The notes under the pieces were generated by a model, which worked only from the letters and a program-made list of their open reading frames with translations, was not told the origin of the DNA and made no database searches. Source: Amoebidium appalachense (taxonomy: Eukaryota > Ichthyosporea). Taken from it: 64,000 nucleotides of DNA. Positions 1-11,291 of this stretch are shown piece after piece; the stretch's first letter is position 1; every line of letters begins with the position of its first letter. Location: the NCBI GenBank assembly GCA_963693365.1, contig CAVNZM010000011.1, positions 434,001 to 498,000 on the forward strand, read 5' to 3'. A program made the position numbers and the translations under genes.

Positions 1-361
1 AAAAAACCACAGCAAACACATTTTTACAGCTATCTACAACAACTGATAAGTTATGTGCCACAACCATTATTGGCACCAACTCGTTCTAATACGCAGCTAC
101 ATGCCATCATTACTCTCGTACTGCATGCACGGGCATATGCCACTAAGCACCTATGTGCATGCCTTTCACAGAGAAGAACATTTCACATCATGGCCAACAA
201 AATGGGTAGCGCTTCCCACCTTCCCCCCGCCCCTCCCCCCCCCTCCCTCCCCCCGCCCACCCCATCCCTCCAACCCACCCGGCCACCTCCCCCCCCCCCC
301 CCCCTCCTCCACCCCACCCCATCACCACCACAGCCTGTATGCACACCCACACGCGCGAACG

Positions 362-575
362 TACACATACAAAGAGTGCGAGGGGGAATGTAACACATAC
401 AAACACACACACGCACGTGCGCGCGACCGTGCACGCACACACAACGCGCACACGCGCGCGTACACGCACACACAGACACACACACACGTGAGCGCACACG
501 CACACACACATGCATGCAGCACACACGCACACACGCACACACACACATACACACACACGCGCGCGCGTATGCCAT

Positions 576-612
<37 letters not shown>

Positions 613-652
613 GCACGCACACACACACACACACGCACGCACGCACACCGCC
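362..652. repeat. (CA)n-rich simple repeat with CG-rich interruptions
   Basis: About 290 bp of alternating CA with interspersed CG and GCAC steps, preceded at about 224-310 by a run dominated by C. Alternating purine-pyrimidine sequence of this type can adopt Z-DNA. The apparent long open frames here are His/Thr or Val/Cys repeats produced by the dinucleotide and are not genes. Confidence 0.9.
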
Positions 653-838
653 ATCAACCCCTATCACCCTGAATGGGGATGTATACCTGCAGTTAGAGTG
701 GCGTTGTCCTTTCCTTCCTCCCATCCAGCACTACACCTTTTGCAGATCTAGAGCGCGGGGACACACACAGAACTTCCAGTATACTCACGTGCTAGCCAAA
801 ACCTTACACCTGAACTAAAATTGTGCCTCTATTTCCAG

Positions 839-926
839 TTCTAGTGCGCTATTACAGCCACTGCACCTAAAGATCACCAATCCGTCTGCTCAACTCGTCC
901 CTTTCACCTTGCACAGGATGTCCTGA
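839..926 (+). CDS. Possible 3' terminal exon of an unrecognised gene
   Basis: A good acceptor (pyrimidine-rich, ending TTTCCAG at 838) is followed by 28 open codons and TGA at 924-926. The frame needs two bases from an upstream exon. The translated end contains KITNPSAQLVPFTLHRMS. Codon use is mixed and resembles the short real exons of this window. I find no convincing upstream exon between 1 and 838, most of which is simple repeat, so the rest of the gene would lie to the left of the window. An overlapping open frame from 917 to a GTATGT donor near 1001 is also possible, so this call is weak. Confidence 0.28.
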
Positions 927-2688
927 CCGTTTTCTAACATGGTCACCCAGGCCTGCACAAATCGATAATACTGTGCTCAAGCCTCCAGGGTTGTTAAAGG
1001 TATGTACTGCCTACTTCTTGCTCCCATAAGCTATCTATTCTTTACCTCGTGATTGTGTGCATGTTCTGCTTTTCGCCCTCCAAGAAACACGGAAACACGG
1101 CTGTGACGAAAGGAGGAAGCAAATTTAAATGATGTTGGGAGACCCTCCTCGCTCCTGTCGGCCTTCCTCGTTTGTTCCATTATCTTATCAGTCATGACAA
1201 GCTGAAGCATATCACCCTACAAAAACAGCCAGAAAAAGTCAAGAAAAAACGAACAAGGAATAGTAAAAACACCACGTATGGTTGTGTTTAGTCTCCGCAC
1301 TGAGGTTTTCAAGGAGAGGAGAAAGGCTCGACATTCATGGTTCGGTGTGCACTACAGTAGCGAGGAACGAGAGAAGGTTTAGATCGCGAATTCCTGTAAT
1401 AAAGTGCACAGGGGGTTTACGCTGTTTACTCGAGGCAAAGAGAACCAGTCTCAGGTATGGGGGGGGGGTTTTGCTCGGAATATCCCCTCAGCGGTATATC
1501 ATGATCACGTACATAGATGTCGGTGGTGAGACAAAAAAATGGGATGGTTGGGGATTTTTGAATACTTTCGCTACAATGGAAAAGGTGTAGTGCGTCGGAC
1601 TTACACAGCCCACCTCGCCAGACCCGAGAGGGTCGGCGCGGTCCTCTACGCTGTGGACCCAGCCCCGGCCGAGACCAGGGCATGGGAAGCCTCAGCCACA
1701 TCACGCTACGGTGGGTGTGCTGCGCCTCTTCATCCGCACTAGAGCAATTGTCTTGATGGTGAGATCAAGACATGGATGTAGACTATAGAAATGATCCTAT
1801 AGAGTACAGCCATTGTCGATATGATTGGCCATTCTAAACTTGCGCGGGTCATGCACATTCCACATCGGATGTGCGCCCGGTGAGTGGTGCCGTGTGCACA
1901 ATCACATGCATGTACACACACGCCACGCTTGCATGGATTGGGCACATGTGCACTGGGTTTGTAAGCTGTGTAAGTGAGATTGCATAAAACACTAATTCAC
2001 GCCACCACGACCCCGTGTGCGAACGGCCAGATAATCTCAAGTCATCACACATGACACCGTGTTACGGCAGATACGCATGCGTGGTCAATGCGCGCGGCTC
2101 TCTTCCTCCCCCCCCCCCCCCCCCCCCCCCCTAGCTAGTAGCTAGGCCTCCCCCGCCCCCGCGCCCCCCCCCCCTCCCCCTCCTTCCCCCCCTCCCCCCC
2201 CCCCCCCCCCCCCACCACCACCACCACACCACGTGCACCACCAACCGCCACCACCACCAGGTGCACCAACACGTGCACGGGGGTGGTGGTCGCCGTAAAT
2301 ATACCGCAGGGGATTTCGGGACGGGAGCTCGAGGGACGTCTGTCCACACTGTCATGATGGGGTGGACCAGGTGGGTCGGAGGATCCACCAACACTTCCTA
2401 TTATGGGTCGTGTCGTATGTGTGTAACCACACTCCCACGAATATGATTTCTTACTATTTCGCACATGTTTAATAGTACTAGGGTGGGGAAGGTGAGGCGC
2501 TGGAAGGGGGGAAAGGATGGGGGGGGGGGGGGGGGGGGGGGGGGGGATCAGCCCAGGCACTTCAAGTTGTGTACTATTTACTTTTGCTCGGAGTTGTGCA
2601 TTTGTGTGTGATTTGATCATGACGGGGTGTTCTGTGTGTGCACCCGTACGCCGGTGCGCGCTTGTGTTGTACCTTTTTTTGGTGGGGA

Positions 2689-2721
<33 letters not shown>

Positions 2722-3059
2722 GGGGGGACAAACGACATGTTGTTCAGTGGGGGGGCAGTCTTAATGGTTGGTTATAAATTAGTTGAGCTCCAGCACGTGA
2801 TAGGATGCATGCCTAATGGCCATAGTAAAATAGGCATACAGCAAGTGGCCTAACAGGCGAATGGATTTAGTTAAAACTTTATATAGTTAGTAAAATATAT
2901 ATACCACACTAAGTACTCTAAACGTGCACGCCCACTTCGTATTTCTTAATTAACATTAATCGGACTCCCCAGTGCAACCTGGTGGTCATGTCTACCCAAC
3001 CAATTAACGGCTTGAGTTTGGCCAACCACACAATATGATTAAAATTAAAAATTTAGTAT
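927..3059. other. No recognised gene; poly-C and poly-G tracts
   Basis: No open frame with splice support or family resemblance is seen. The stretch holds a C run at about 2108-2132, C-rich sequence to 2215, a G run at 2518-2547 and another at 2690-2727. The last 200 bp before the galactokinase stop are AT-rich and probably include that gene's 3' UTR and cleavage site. Confidence 0.6.
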
Positions 3060-3384
3060 TTAGAGCGGGTTGATGTGTGCGCCATCACCCGGGCTGGAGA
3101 TGAATGCGCTGGGGGTGCCCAGGGTGTACGCCTTGTGCACGTGCTTGATGAAAGCATCGGCCTGGGCCCGCTCGATCAGAGTCACCGTGCAGCCGCCAAA
3201 CCCACCACCGGTCATGCGTGATCCATAGACTCCTGCACATAGTGGGTTAGCTTTAAGTCACCCATACACACTTGCAGACACATCATGCGGCATGTTAGCT
3301 TTAAGTGGGCTTCTAAGTCAACGGAGCATATCTGCTAAGTTGTGGGGCACGAGGGATGTGCTTGTAATGGTGATAGCGTGTGTA

Positions 3385-3417
<33 letters not shown>

Positions 3418-3467
3418 TGGTCATTTTGGTGGTTGTGGGTGGGTGGGTGGGGGGGAAGGGGGTAAGG

Positions 3468-3503
<36 letters not shown>

Positions 3504-4013
3504 AGGCCGGAAGGAAGGTGGGCATGTACGTGTGCACGTATGTGTTTGTGTTTTTAAGAGACGCAGTGGGGAAAAGAGGACGGGCCGGGCCCGGGGGGAG
3601 AGGGGGGGAGGGGGGGGGGGAGAAAGGAAGGAAAGGAAAGGTGTTGGTGGTGGGGGCGTCTTACCGGGAAATTTTGAAGCAATCTCGACCAGCAGGTCCA
3701 GTTCGGCCGTGCTGACGCCAAAGTCTTTGGACAGGGACCAGTGGCTATCATACATCAGCTGCCCGGCCTCCTTGTAGTGGCCGGCTGACAGCAGGTCCGC
3801 AAACTTGGTCGTGCGGGCAATTTCCCCGATCACGTGGTGGCCCCGCTGGTACACAACTGGGTCCATGGTGTCCTTAACCGCTGCATGGGGAGTATGTGAG
3901 GGGATGATTGGGGCCAGGCAGATAACGGGGTGGCAGGTGTTTCAACCATCATACACGTATCTCCCCCCCTCCCCCCCCCCTCATCCCACTTCCCTTGCGT
4001 CCTCTCTCCCCCC

Positions 4014-4044
<31 letters not shown>

Positions 4045-5509
4045 ACCCTTTCCCTGCCAGGGTGCTCTTTCTTTTGACCATGTTTATGCAAATAGCGGTG
4101 CTCCTTATCACTTGACTTATGGTTGAGTTTTTTCCTCCCTCCCCTCTCTTTCTGCCCTGGCATTGTATTCCCTCTTTTTTTTTGGGCCAGTGGGGGGAGG
4201 GGGGAGGGGGTTGGGATGGAGGGCAGGGGGGAGGGTGGGGGAGGAGGGGAGGCCAAGTGTGAGGGTGTTTGTTGGTATCTGTTCGGATAGGTGGTGGGCT
4301 ACGGGGGGAGGGGGAAGGGGGGAGGGGGGGGGGGGGGGGAGCAGGGGAGGTGCACACCATCGATCTGCTCCATTGTTGCATCGCGCAGACTCTTGACGTC
4401 AGGGAACTTGGCCGTGATGGCATCACGGGCCTCCTCCGTCTGCCGCCGACGGGTGGGGTACTCACTGTGGGCAAGGAGGGTTGGTTTCTCATTTACTGTT
4501 GGGTGTGGTGGTGGTAGGTGGTGGTGGTGTGGCCCAGGGGGGGGGGGGGGGGAGGGGGGGAAGAAAGGCTGGGTGGCTGTGGGGAAAGAGGGGGGGGGGG
4601 GGGGGGGGAAGGGGGGTTGACCATGCTCCATATACGATGGTGCACAAGTGCTCACACATGCATGCACTCAAGGGCATCCACGTGCAACATCACTTGGTAT
4701 GGGCCCACACACCTGCCGGTCAGCTTGTGCTTGACGTTAGAGTTTGTGATGACGACAGTCAGGTTGGGGTCGCTGAAGGGCACCTGCTTGGTGGTGACCG
4801 TGCGGCAGTCCAGCAGCAGCAGATGGCCCTTCTTGCCCATGCTGCTGATAGCCTGGTCCATGATCCCACACGGCATGTTGGCCCAGTCATGCTCGGCATT
4901 CTGGCATCTGCGTGCACGCTCGGCTGGATCCTGTAGTCCAATGGTTAAGGGCAAAAGTCAGCCTTTTATAGGATGACAAAGTAACAATATGGTTCGGAGT
5001 TATCGTTCTATGGAATGCATGGGAAAGGGGCATGCAATGGGGGGGGCGGGAGGGGGGGAGGGGAGGGGGCTCGAATGGCACTCAAGACGAACAACACAAC
5101 CCAAATTTTCGCAGGAAAGAGCACCACCAAGTGTATATTATCATAAGTAGAGCCCATCCGCGCGGAGGAGGGGGAGGTCCAAGGAAGAGGGAACATTTCT
5201 GCAGCAGAAGGCATGGGAGGGAACAGAATTCGAGGGCCGAAAAAGTATCTCGAAACTACAGTCCGGAGGGGCCGGAGGGGGGAACCGGGGGAGGGGGAGG
5301 AAGGGAAGGAGGATGCATGGTGAAGGGTGGTTGGGCGTGGTGCTGGTGCGGAGAGTGGGGGGCACGTACACAGGGGGTTTGCATGAGTGCCTCGACAAAG
5401 GTGTGGGTCGACACCTCCAGCGCTGCGCTGGACGACAGACCGCCCCCAATGGGCACCTGCCGGCCCACACAGGTCAGACACCGACCTAATCATCTCCCCC
5501 CCCCCCCCA

Positions 5510-5566
<57 letters not shown>

Positions 5567-6027
5567 CTCTGCATGTGATGCCATTGATAACTTTTTTGTT
5601 TTTAGGCATCAATAATCTACCCTGAGAGCAGGAGTTTAGGCTTCTAAATAAGTTGTGGTACAATCGTGACCCCCTTCCCCCTCTCCCCCCATTGCTCTCC
5701 CAAAATTAGTCCCCTGTCTCTGATGATGCAATAGAGGCAGTGGCAGGGGAAGGGGGAGGACGGGGGTAAGAAGGGCAGAGTGGGGGGGGGGGACGAGGGA
5801 GGTGGGGGGAGGGGGGGGGGGGGGGGGATGGTGGGGAGGGCTCACGTTTGAGACGATGACGGCCTCGAATCCGGGGGCCTGGCCTTTGAACTGAGCTACA
5901 ACACCAATCACATAGTCGGCCCAGTGGGGGTGGGTCGTGCCGTGCGTGGGCGCTGGGGGGGGTCGGTGTTAATGCCTTTGAAGTGGTGGCCGTGTGTGTG
6001 CGTGTGTGTGCATGCTTATGTGTGCGT

Positions 6028-6058
<31 letters not shown>

Positions 6059-6232
6059 GGGGGGGGAGGCAAAGGTGTTGGTGGTGAGGGGGGATGGGCT
6101 CGGAGGACAGGGTGGGGAGGGGAAGGGGGGAGGAGGGGGGGGAGACTCAAGGTGAAGCTGTAAAGACGGTTTATGCCTCGGACGTAGCAAAACGACCTTT
6201 TTAAAGATAATATAACATGGGAGCGGTACCGG

Positions 6233-6263
<31 letters not shown>

Positions 6264-6838
6264 GGGGGGGGGGGGGGGGGGGGAGGGGGGGGGAGGGGGG
6301 GTACCTAGGTCGTTGTTTGTAAAGACGTACTTGGCCTCGTCCTCGGGCATGTTTGATGCCACAAACGTGTACACGTGGTCCTCCGTGGGCCGACCAAGAA
6401 TCATCGTGCGCTGCTCAAGTGCCTGTTGGTGCACAGGTGAGTGGGATGTGTGTGTTTGGAAGAGGGTTAAACGGTGTAGGTGTTGCAGAATGAGGTAAAC
6501 GGGGAAGGCGAGAGGGTCCCATAATGTTGGCAAGAGTGAGAGATCTGAAGAGGGTAGAGGTGGGTGCTATGCTATAATTTCTCAGCAGCAACAAGAGGAT
6601 GCAAAATTGGCTGTGGGATCAAGAAGACACGAACGAAGGGAGGTACACGCGTGTGGAGGCACATTGGCACAACCCCGTATGGGCTTGCGAGCAGGTGTAT
6701 TGGGTTTAGAGCAGCACGTGGGGTAATGGTAATAAGAGCAAGCGGCCGCCTCGGGGGAGTGGGGGTGGGAGGGGGGTTGCATGTTGTTTAGGAGGTAAGA
6801 GGGTAAGGGAATAAGAGAAGAGCAGGGGGCTGAGTGGT

Positions 6839-6873
<35 letters not shown>

Positions 6874-7515
6874 GGGAGATTAGTACTCAAAACGTCAGCA
6901 GAGCCCATCGTCGAGCGAGGGGAGGAGGGGAGGGGGGAGCAAAGGGGGGGGGCGGGGGGGGGCTTGGGGAAGCAATCCGCAGTTCGCAAAGGGGAAGGAG
7001 AATGAGAGGTTAGGGGTGTGCAGGCAGTACCATGGGCAGGACGAAGCCATCGCAGTAGTCCACGTGCTCACCGATAATGTTCACACGGCCCGGTGCAGAT
7101 GCTGCGTGAGTGGGGGTGCCGCTGAAGTGGCGGGCATAGACCTCCTTGGCCTGCTTAAGCAGCTCGGCTTCAGTGCTGTGAAGGTGGAGGGAGGGTGAGT
7201 GGTTGGTTGGTTGGTTGGTATAGTGCCAGTACAGATGCGCTCGGCCATGCGGTGTGCCCAGGCTCATACGTGTTTCTGCGCCGTGTTATTTGTAGACTAA
7301 AACAGGGACTCGCTGCAACAGAACCGAAAACAAGGCTGGGTGCGAGCAGCTTCTCGGGAAGGGCAGCCCCAAAGCATGCCAGCCGCAGTGCACGATTGCT
7401 GAACATGGTGGTTGGCAAAAGCAGGTGTGGAGTCCCCTGTCTACACAGACGCCTAATAGACAGTGCTTACGCAACAAGCGCCATGGGGAAACTCCACTTA
7501 CCTGGCGACGTGCAT
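3060..7515 (-). CDS. GALK1: Galactokinase, 9 exons, 394 aa
   Basis: Phosphorylates alpha-D-galactose to galactose-1-phosphate with ATP, the entry step of the cytosolic Leloir pathway. Exons, in transcript order: 7515-7502, 7175-7031, 6422-6305, 5952-5846, 5456-5370, 4930-4713, 4464-4358, 3880-3665, 3232-3060. They sum to 1185 nt with matching phases and GT-AG borders. Motifs: galactose signature [15 protein letters not shown] (residues 34-48, where animals usually have T at 43), ATP-binding GHMP loop [14 protein letters not shown] (129-142), MPCGIMDQ (176-183) and the C-terminal GHMP motif [11 protein letters not shown]. The expected catalytic pair is R35 and D182 (human R37 and D186). Length equals the animal GALK1 family (about 392 aa). 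Start: the only ATG that joins in frame through a GTAAGT donor to exon 2; coding exon 1 is just 14 nt. The introns carry sense-strand poly-C and (CA)n or (TG)n. Confidence 0.96.
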
Positions 7516-7626
7516 GTTGGCGGTTGGTAAATCTAAACACAACTCAAAAGTGCACAGTATAAGGGAAAAGGTGTATGAAAAAAGCGATGAAGCAACTCCA
7601 ACAGAAAGGGGAAAAAAAAGGACCTG

Positions 7627-7680
7627 TTTATATACGTTGTGAGCCCCAGTCCCCTGGCTTCTATTGGCTGACGTAAATCG
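7627..7680 (-). promoter_or_regulatory. Core promoter of the galactokinase gene: TATA and CCAAT boxes
   Basis: On the minus strand a TATATAAA box (complement of 7627-7634) lies 112 nt upstream of the ATG at 7515. A CCAAT box (complement of ATTGG, 7663-7667) overlaps a TGACGTAA-like CRE/ATF motif at 7669-7676. Spacing is right for RNA polymerase II initiation around 7600. Motif matches only; no transcript evidence. The rest of 7516-8027 shows no gene. Confidence 0.5.
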
Positions 7681-8027
7681 CCCAATTATATGAGGAAGCT
7701 ATCTTCCACAAATGGTGATATACATAAAGATACGATTGGATAACCACGCACCCTGGCCACGCATGTTAAATCTAGCCATTTATGGTAATCAAGCACATTC
7801 CTGCAAACTAGAGGAGCCTATCAGCTCTGCTGAACTGCTTGAGCCACATCCCCTCAAACTATGGGGCCCGACTACGTACAGTATTCAAATGAAAAAGCAA
7901 ATGAAAGTCATATAGGTAGGAGCATAAAGTTTGACATAAGCTCAATCAGTATTACAACAAAATAGGTTAATAAAACACATTGCATGTACAAAGTTGGCTG
8001 ACACAAAACCGCAGATACCCATAAGAG

Positions 8028-8333
8028 TGTAACTTAGAGGTTTCTCTGTGAGACTTTATTATTTGCTGACTTACATTGACTGGCCCACCGGGACCTTTAT
8101 ATACTTGTGGTCTGGCTCACTGGAATGTTACATACTATTCCCGATTGGTCTACCCGCCGCTATGGATCTAGTCGCTACCAATCAGAACACTCCAACAGAA
8201 TCTTCTAGACTCCTCTAGATCTATCCTGATCTATCGTGAACCTATCCACCAGTTTATCCCGAATATCTCGAATATTCCCGATCACTAGTGCTACGCTAAC
8301 GCAGGGCATACCGGATGGCTATCCTGTTCGACA
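8028..8333 (-). repeat. 3' LTR of the copia element
   Basis: Direct repeat of 11291-11596. On the transcribed strand it runs from TGTCGAACAGG to CTCTAAGTTACA. A purine tract (AGTGGGGG, complement of 8334 onward) directly precedes it and is the expected polypurine primer for plus-strand synthesis. A TATA-like TATAAAGG is visible on the minus strand within the LTR (complement of about 8094-8102). Confidence 0.95.
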
Positions 8334-8466
8334 CCCCCACTTGCACTGTGTTCTATCTATCTACCGCATGCAACCTAAACCTAAGATGCAACTCTAAAAC
8401 TATGCTACTATACTAACACATATAACACCTACTACACGAACATTAACACTACACTAATTGTAGTTC

Positions 8467-8638
8467 TTACTCAGCCATGCCGATGGCCTGCCGATGCTGC
8501 ACTAACTTAAGTCTCCCTAAAGCTTTGGTGCACATGTCGGCCACGTTACTGTTCGTGCTGCAATACACAAGTTCTACATCCCCATTCTCCACACACTCAC
8601 GGGTGTAGTGGTACTGAACGTCGATGTGTTTGATGCTG
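8467..8638 (-). pseudogene. RNase H C-terminal remnant of the copia element
   Basis: In a frame different from the upstream polyprotein, the minus strand reads ASIKHIDVQYHYTRE followed by NVADMCTKALGR and a TAA at 8467-8469. This matches the conserved tail of copia RNase H (the KHID...YHxxRE and NxADxxTK blocks). It directly abuts the end of the linker at about 8638-8655, so the deletion breakpoint lies there. Confidence 0.88.
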
Positions 8639-11243
8639 GCCTGGAGATTGCTTCTTCCAGTGTCACAGGGTCATCCTCATTGCTATCAGCACTCTCAATT
8701 GCCATGCTGATACTGTCGCGGTACTCTACTACACCTGCGTTGATGCCGTAGGTCCCACCGCGCCTTGTAGTCATGGACGGATAGGCACTTCTGGTTGCAA
8801 CCTGCAACTCTGCACTATCTTCCTCGTCTCCTGACCCTGCCGCGTCCGAATCGCCGCTGTCCTCGCCCGCGCCGTCGCCGATAGCATCTGAATCATATCC
8901 ACTGTCAGTGCCGATTGCAGGCTTCCGAAAGGAATGTTGCTTCTTGACGCTGATTGGATTCCTCGATTCCATGCTCTGCTGATTTCCGATTGGCTTATGC
9001 ATCAGCAATTCCATTGGCTCATCTTGCACCACCGGAATACCGGCCTTTGGGGTGCATGATTCATCGATCACCACATCTCGCCCGACGATAGTCTTGCGCG
9101 CCTCGGTGTCCCACAACAAGTACGTCTTGCTGTCACCTGTGTAGCCGACGAATTTACACTCCCGACTCTTGGCGTCTAGCTTCCTGCGCTCGTCCTTCGG
9201 CACATGGACAAATGCCTTGCTACCAAATACACGTAGATGGCTAACATCGGGCTTCTCTCCATACCATGCCTCCCAAGGTGTCATGCCACCCAGTACTGTG
9301 GTTGGCGTCAGGTTCTTGATGTACACAGCTGCCTGTACTGCCAGCTGCCAGAACCCCATACTCATGCCTGCTGACTGCAGCATGCAGCGCGCCGTCTCGA
9401 CAATGGTCCTGTTAGCCCTCTCTGCTACACCATTCTGCTCTGGTGTGTAAGGGACTGTCGCCTCATGTTCAATGCCGCACGCTTCCAGGAACGACTTGAA
9501 CTCAGTGGAGGTGTACTCACCCCCGTTGTCGGAACGCAGAATCTTGATGCTGGCACCGTGTTGCTTCTCTACGTGTGCCTTGTACTTCTTGAAGTAAGTA
9601 TGCACTTGGGATTTATGTTTCATGAAGTACACCGTAGTGAACCTTGTCTTGTCGTCGATGAAGGTGACATAATACTTGGAACCTTGCAGCGACTCCTTGT
9701 TGAACGGTCCTGCCACATCAGAATGAACTCTGTCGAGCTTCGCTGGCGCTGTCTTGCGGGGTAGCTTACTGAAAGAGAGCCGGGCTTGCTTCCCTCTCGC
9801 GCATCCCTCGCACACACCGTCATCCTGGGTTTTGCAGTCGATGCACAGACCCTCGACGATGTTTTCTTTAACCATCTTCTGTAGCGTGTTTATTGCCACA
9901 TGACCAAACCGCCGGTGCCATAAACTGGCGCTGCCCTTTACCGGCTCACACACGGTGTTACCCCCACTGCTGCCGACTGCAGTGGTCACCATGTTCACGC
10001 TCTCACATACGGGTTTCACTAGGAGACGATACAGGCCTCCCTCCACTACCCCACGGGCCACAACTTGGCCATCTGTGGCACTCTCAATCGTACACTGTCG
10101 ACCGGTGGTGATGCCTCTTAACCCGTGCTTGCCGGCGCTTGAAGCCGACATCACGTTAGTTCCAAATGCTGGCACGTACAGCACATTCTGCAGTCTAAAT
10201 GTCATGCTGTTGCCCTGGAACTCACTTGTTAATCTTACGACGCCTATTCCTAGCGCCATCACACCCGGGGTGTTACCCAGAGCGACGGGTTTGGGTGTGA
10301 TCGACCGGAAGTCTTCCATCCAGTCCTTTCGGCATGTGACATGGGAGGTTGCGCCGCAGTCCCAATACCACTCAGTTGAAGAAGGGAGTCCGCTGTTTAC
10401 CGCCATGGCGAGTATCTCCTTGGAAGCTCCGTTCTGCTTCGCCTTGTCGCCGCGATTGCCGCCCTTCTTCTTCTTTGGACACTGTGACTTGTAGTGCCCA
10501 AACTTGTGACATTTGTAACACTCCACCTTGGATATGTCAGTCAAGCGCGGCTTGCCGGTGTCCTGTCGTGGCGTACCGCCGCGCCATTGGGTGCTGGTCA
10601 TCATCACCCGCTGCTGTTCCCTTGCAGCCTCGTTCTCCTCAAAACCACGCAGCTTGGCGATTATCTTTTCCATTGTCTTCTCAGCTGCTGGTAAAGCTTG
10701 AATGGTCCTAACGTCGGTGCGGAATCGGTCGTCAGCGCCTACACCGTCCAGGAATTTCTCGGCAACCATGTCCTCACTAACTCCATTGGGATCGATATGA
10801 AGAAGATCCTGCACAATGCACTCCAGGCGGGCCGCATACTCCAGCACGCTTTCCGTCGGCATCATATCAGCACGCCAGAACTGTTGAATCAACATTCTCT
10901 TGTGCTCATCTGTGTTGCGCGCAGCGTATGATGCTACCATATCCCATATGTCCTTGGGATTTCCTACGGCAATAGCTCGCCGACACAGGCTTGCAGGTAC
11001 ATCACCTAGTGTCTCCACCAGGTAGGAAGTCGCCTTCTTCTGATCCAAGGGGTCGATCTCCACCGGAGGTTGCTCCACCGGTTCGCCGTCCTCTCCTATC
11101 ACTTCAGGAGCCACGTCTTCAATCGTGTACCATAATTCCTCGCCCTCGAGGAAGCACTTCATGCGCATGGCCCACATTGAGTAGGAGATTTTGCCCTTGC
11201 CTTCTCCTTCATACATGGGAACTGGACATTTTGCTCTTCCCAT
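8574..11243 (-). CDS. Copia Gag-protease-integrase polyprotein, 889 aa, lacking reverse transcriptase
   Basis: Single open frame from the first ATG 48 nt inside the 5' LTR. Gag occupies about residues 1-235. A CCHC zinc knuckle (CYKCHKFGHYKSQC) lies at 242-255. The aspartic protease active site is WDCGATSH (294-301; DCG in place of the usual DSG/DTG). The integrase zinc-binding domain follows (H443, H448, C478, C481), then the DDE core with D509, D572 and E608 (RSDNGGEY, EQNGVAERAN). The frame then enters the acidic linker before RT (DPVTLEEAIS), where the sequence jumps into RNase H DNA in another frame and stops 24 codons later. The product could make particles and integrate but cannot reverse transcribe. 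Confidence 0.93.
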   Translation of the reverse strand: MGRAKCPVPMYEGEGKGKISYSMWAMRMKCFLEGEELWYTIEDVAPEVIGEDGEPVEQPPVEIDPLDQKKATSYLVETLGDVPASLCRRAIAVGNPKDIWDMVASYAARNTDEHKRMLIQQFWRADMMPTESVLEYAARLECIVQDLLHIDPNGVSEDMVAEKFLDGVGADDRFRTDVRTIQALPAAEKTMEKIIAKLRGFEENEAAREQQRVMMTSTQWRGGTPRQDTGKPRLTDISKVECYKCHKFGHYKSQCPKKKKGGNRGDKAKQNGASKEILAMAVNSGLPSSTEWYWDCGATSHVTCRKDWMEDFRSITPKPVALGNTPGVMALGIGVVRLTSEFQGNSMTFRLQNVLYVPAFGTNVMSASSAGKHGLRGITTGRQCTIESATDGQVVARGVVEGGLYRLLVKPVCESVNMVTTAVGSSGGNTVCEPVKGSASLWHRRFGHVAINTLQKMVKENIVEGLCIDCKTQDDGVCEGCARGKQARLSFSKLPRKTAPAKLDRVHSDVAGPFNKESLQGSKYYVTFIDDKTRFTTVYFMKHKSQVHTYFKKYKAHVEKQHGASIKILRSDNGGEYTSTEFKSFLEACGIEHEATVPYTPEQNGVAERANRTIVETARCMLQSAGMSMGFWQLAVQAAVYIKNLTPTTVLGGMTPWEAWYGEKPDVSHLRVFGSKAFVHVPKDERRKLDAKSRECKFVGYTGDSKTYLLWDTEARKTIVGRDVVIDESCTPKAGIPVVQDEPMELLMHKPIGNQQSMESRNPISVKKQHSFRKPAIGTDSGYDSDAIGDGAGEDSGDSDAAGSGDEEDSAELQVATRSAYPSMTTRRGGTYGINAGVVEYRDSISMAIESADSNEDDPVTLEEAISRPASNTSTFSTTTPVSVWRMGM

Positions 11244-11277
11244 CTTGTCTCAACAGTCGCTTGATCGTAGCGTTGCA

Positions 11278-11291
11278 CTGGGCCCATAACC
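11278..11291 (-). other. Primer-binding site matching the initiator-Met tRNA anticodon arm
   Basis: Immediately inside the 5' LTR the minus strand reads GGTTATGGGCCCAG. This is complementary to the anticodon stem-loop of eukaryotic tRNA-iMet (CTGGGCCCATAACC), not to its 3' end. Drosophila copia is known to prime from such a half-tRNA fragment cut in the anticodon loop, so the same priming mode is inferred here. Confidence 0.85.

Noticed and set aside
183-657. Long open frames of His/Thr or Cys/Val repeats on both strands
   Set aside because: They are translations of the (CA)n tract; no splice or family support. The same applies to the many similar frames at 15.2-15.9, 17.2-18.9, 35.1-35.6, 40.9-41.5, 43.5-44.4 and 57.3-57.8 kb.
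4930-4960. TAGTCCAATGGTTAAGGG, resembling part of a tRNA D arm
   Set aside because: No B-box or acceptor stem follows; it lies at the intron border next to galactokinase exon 6.
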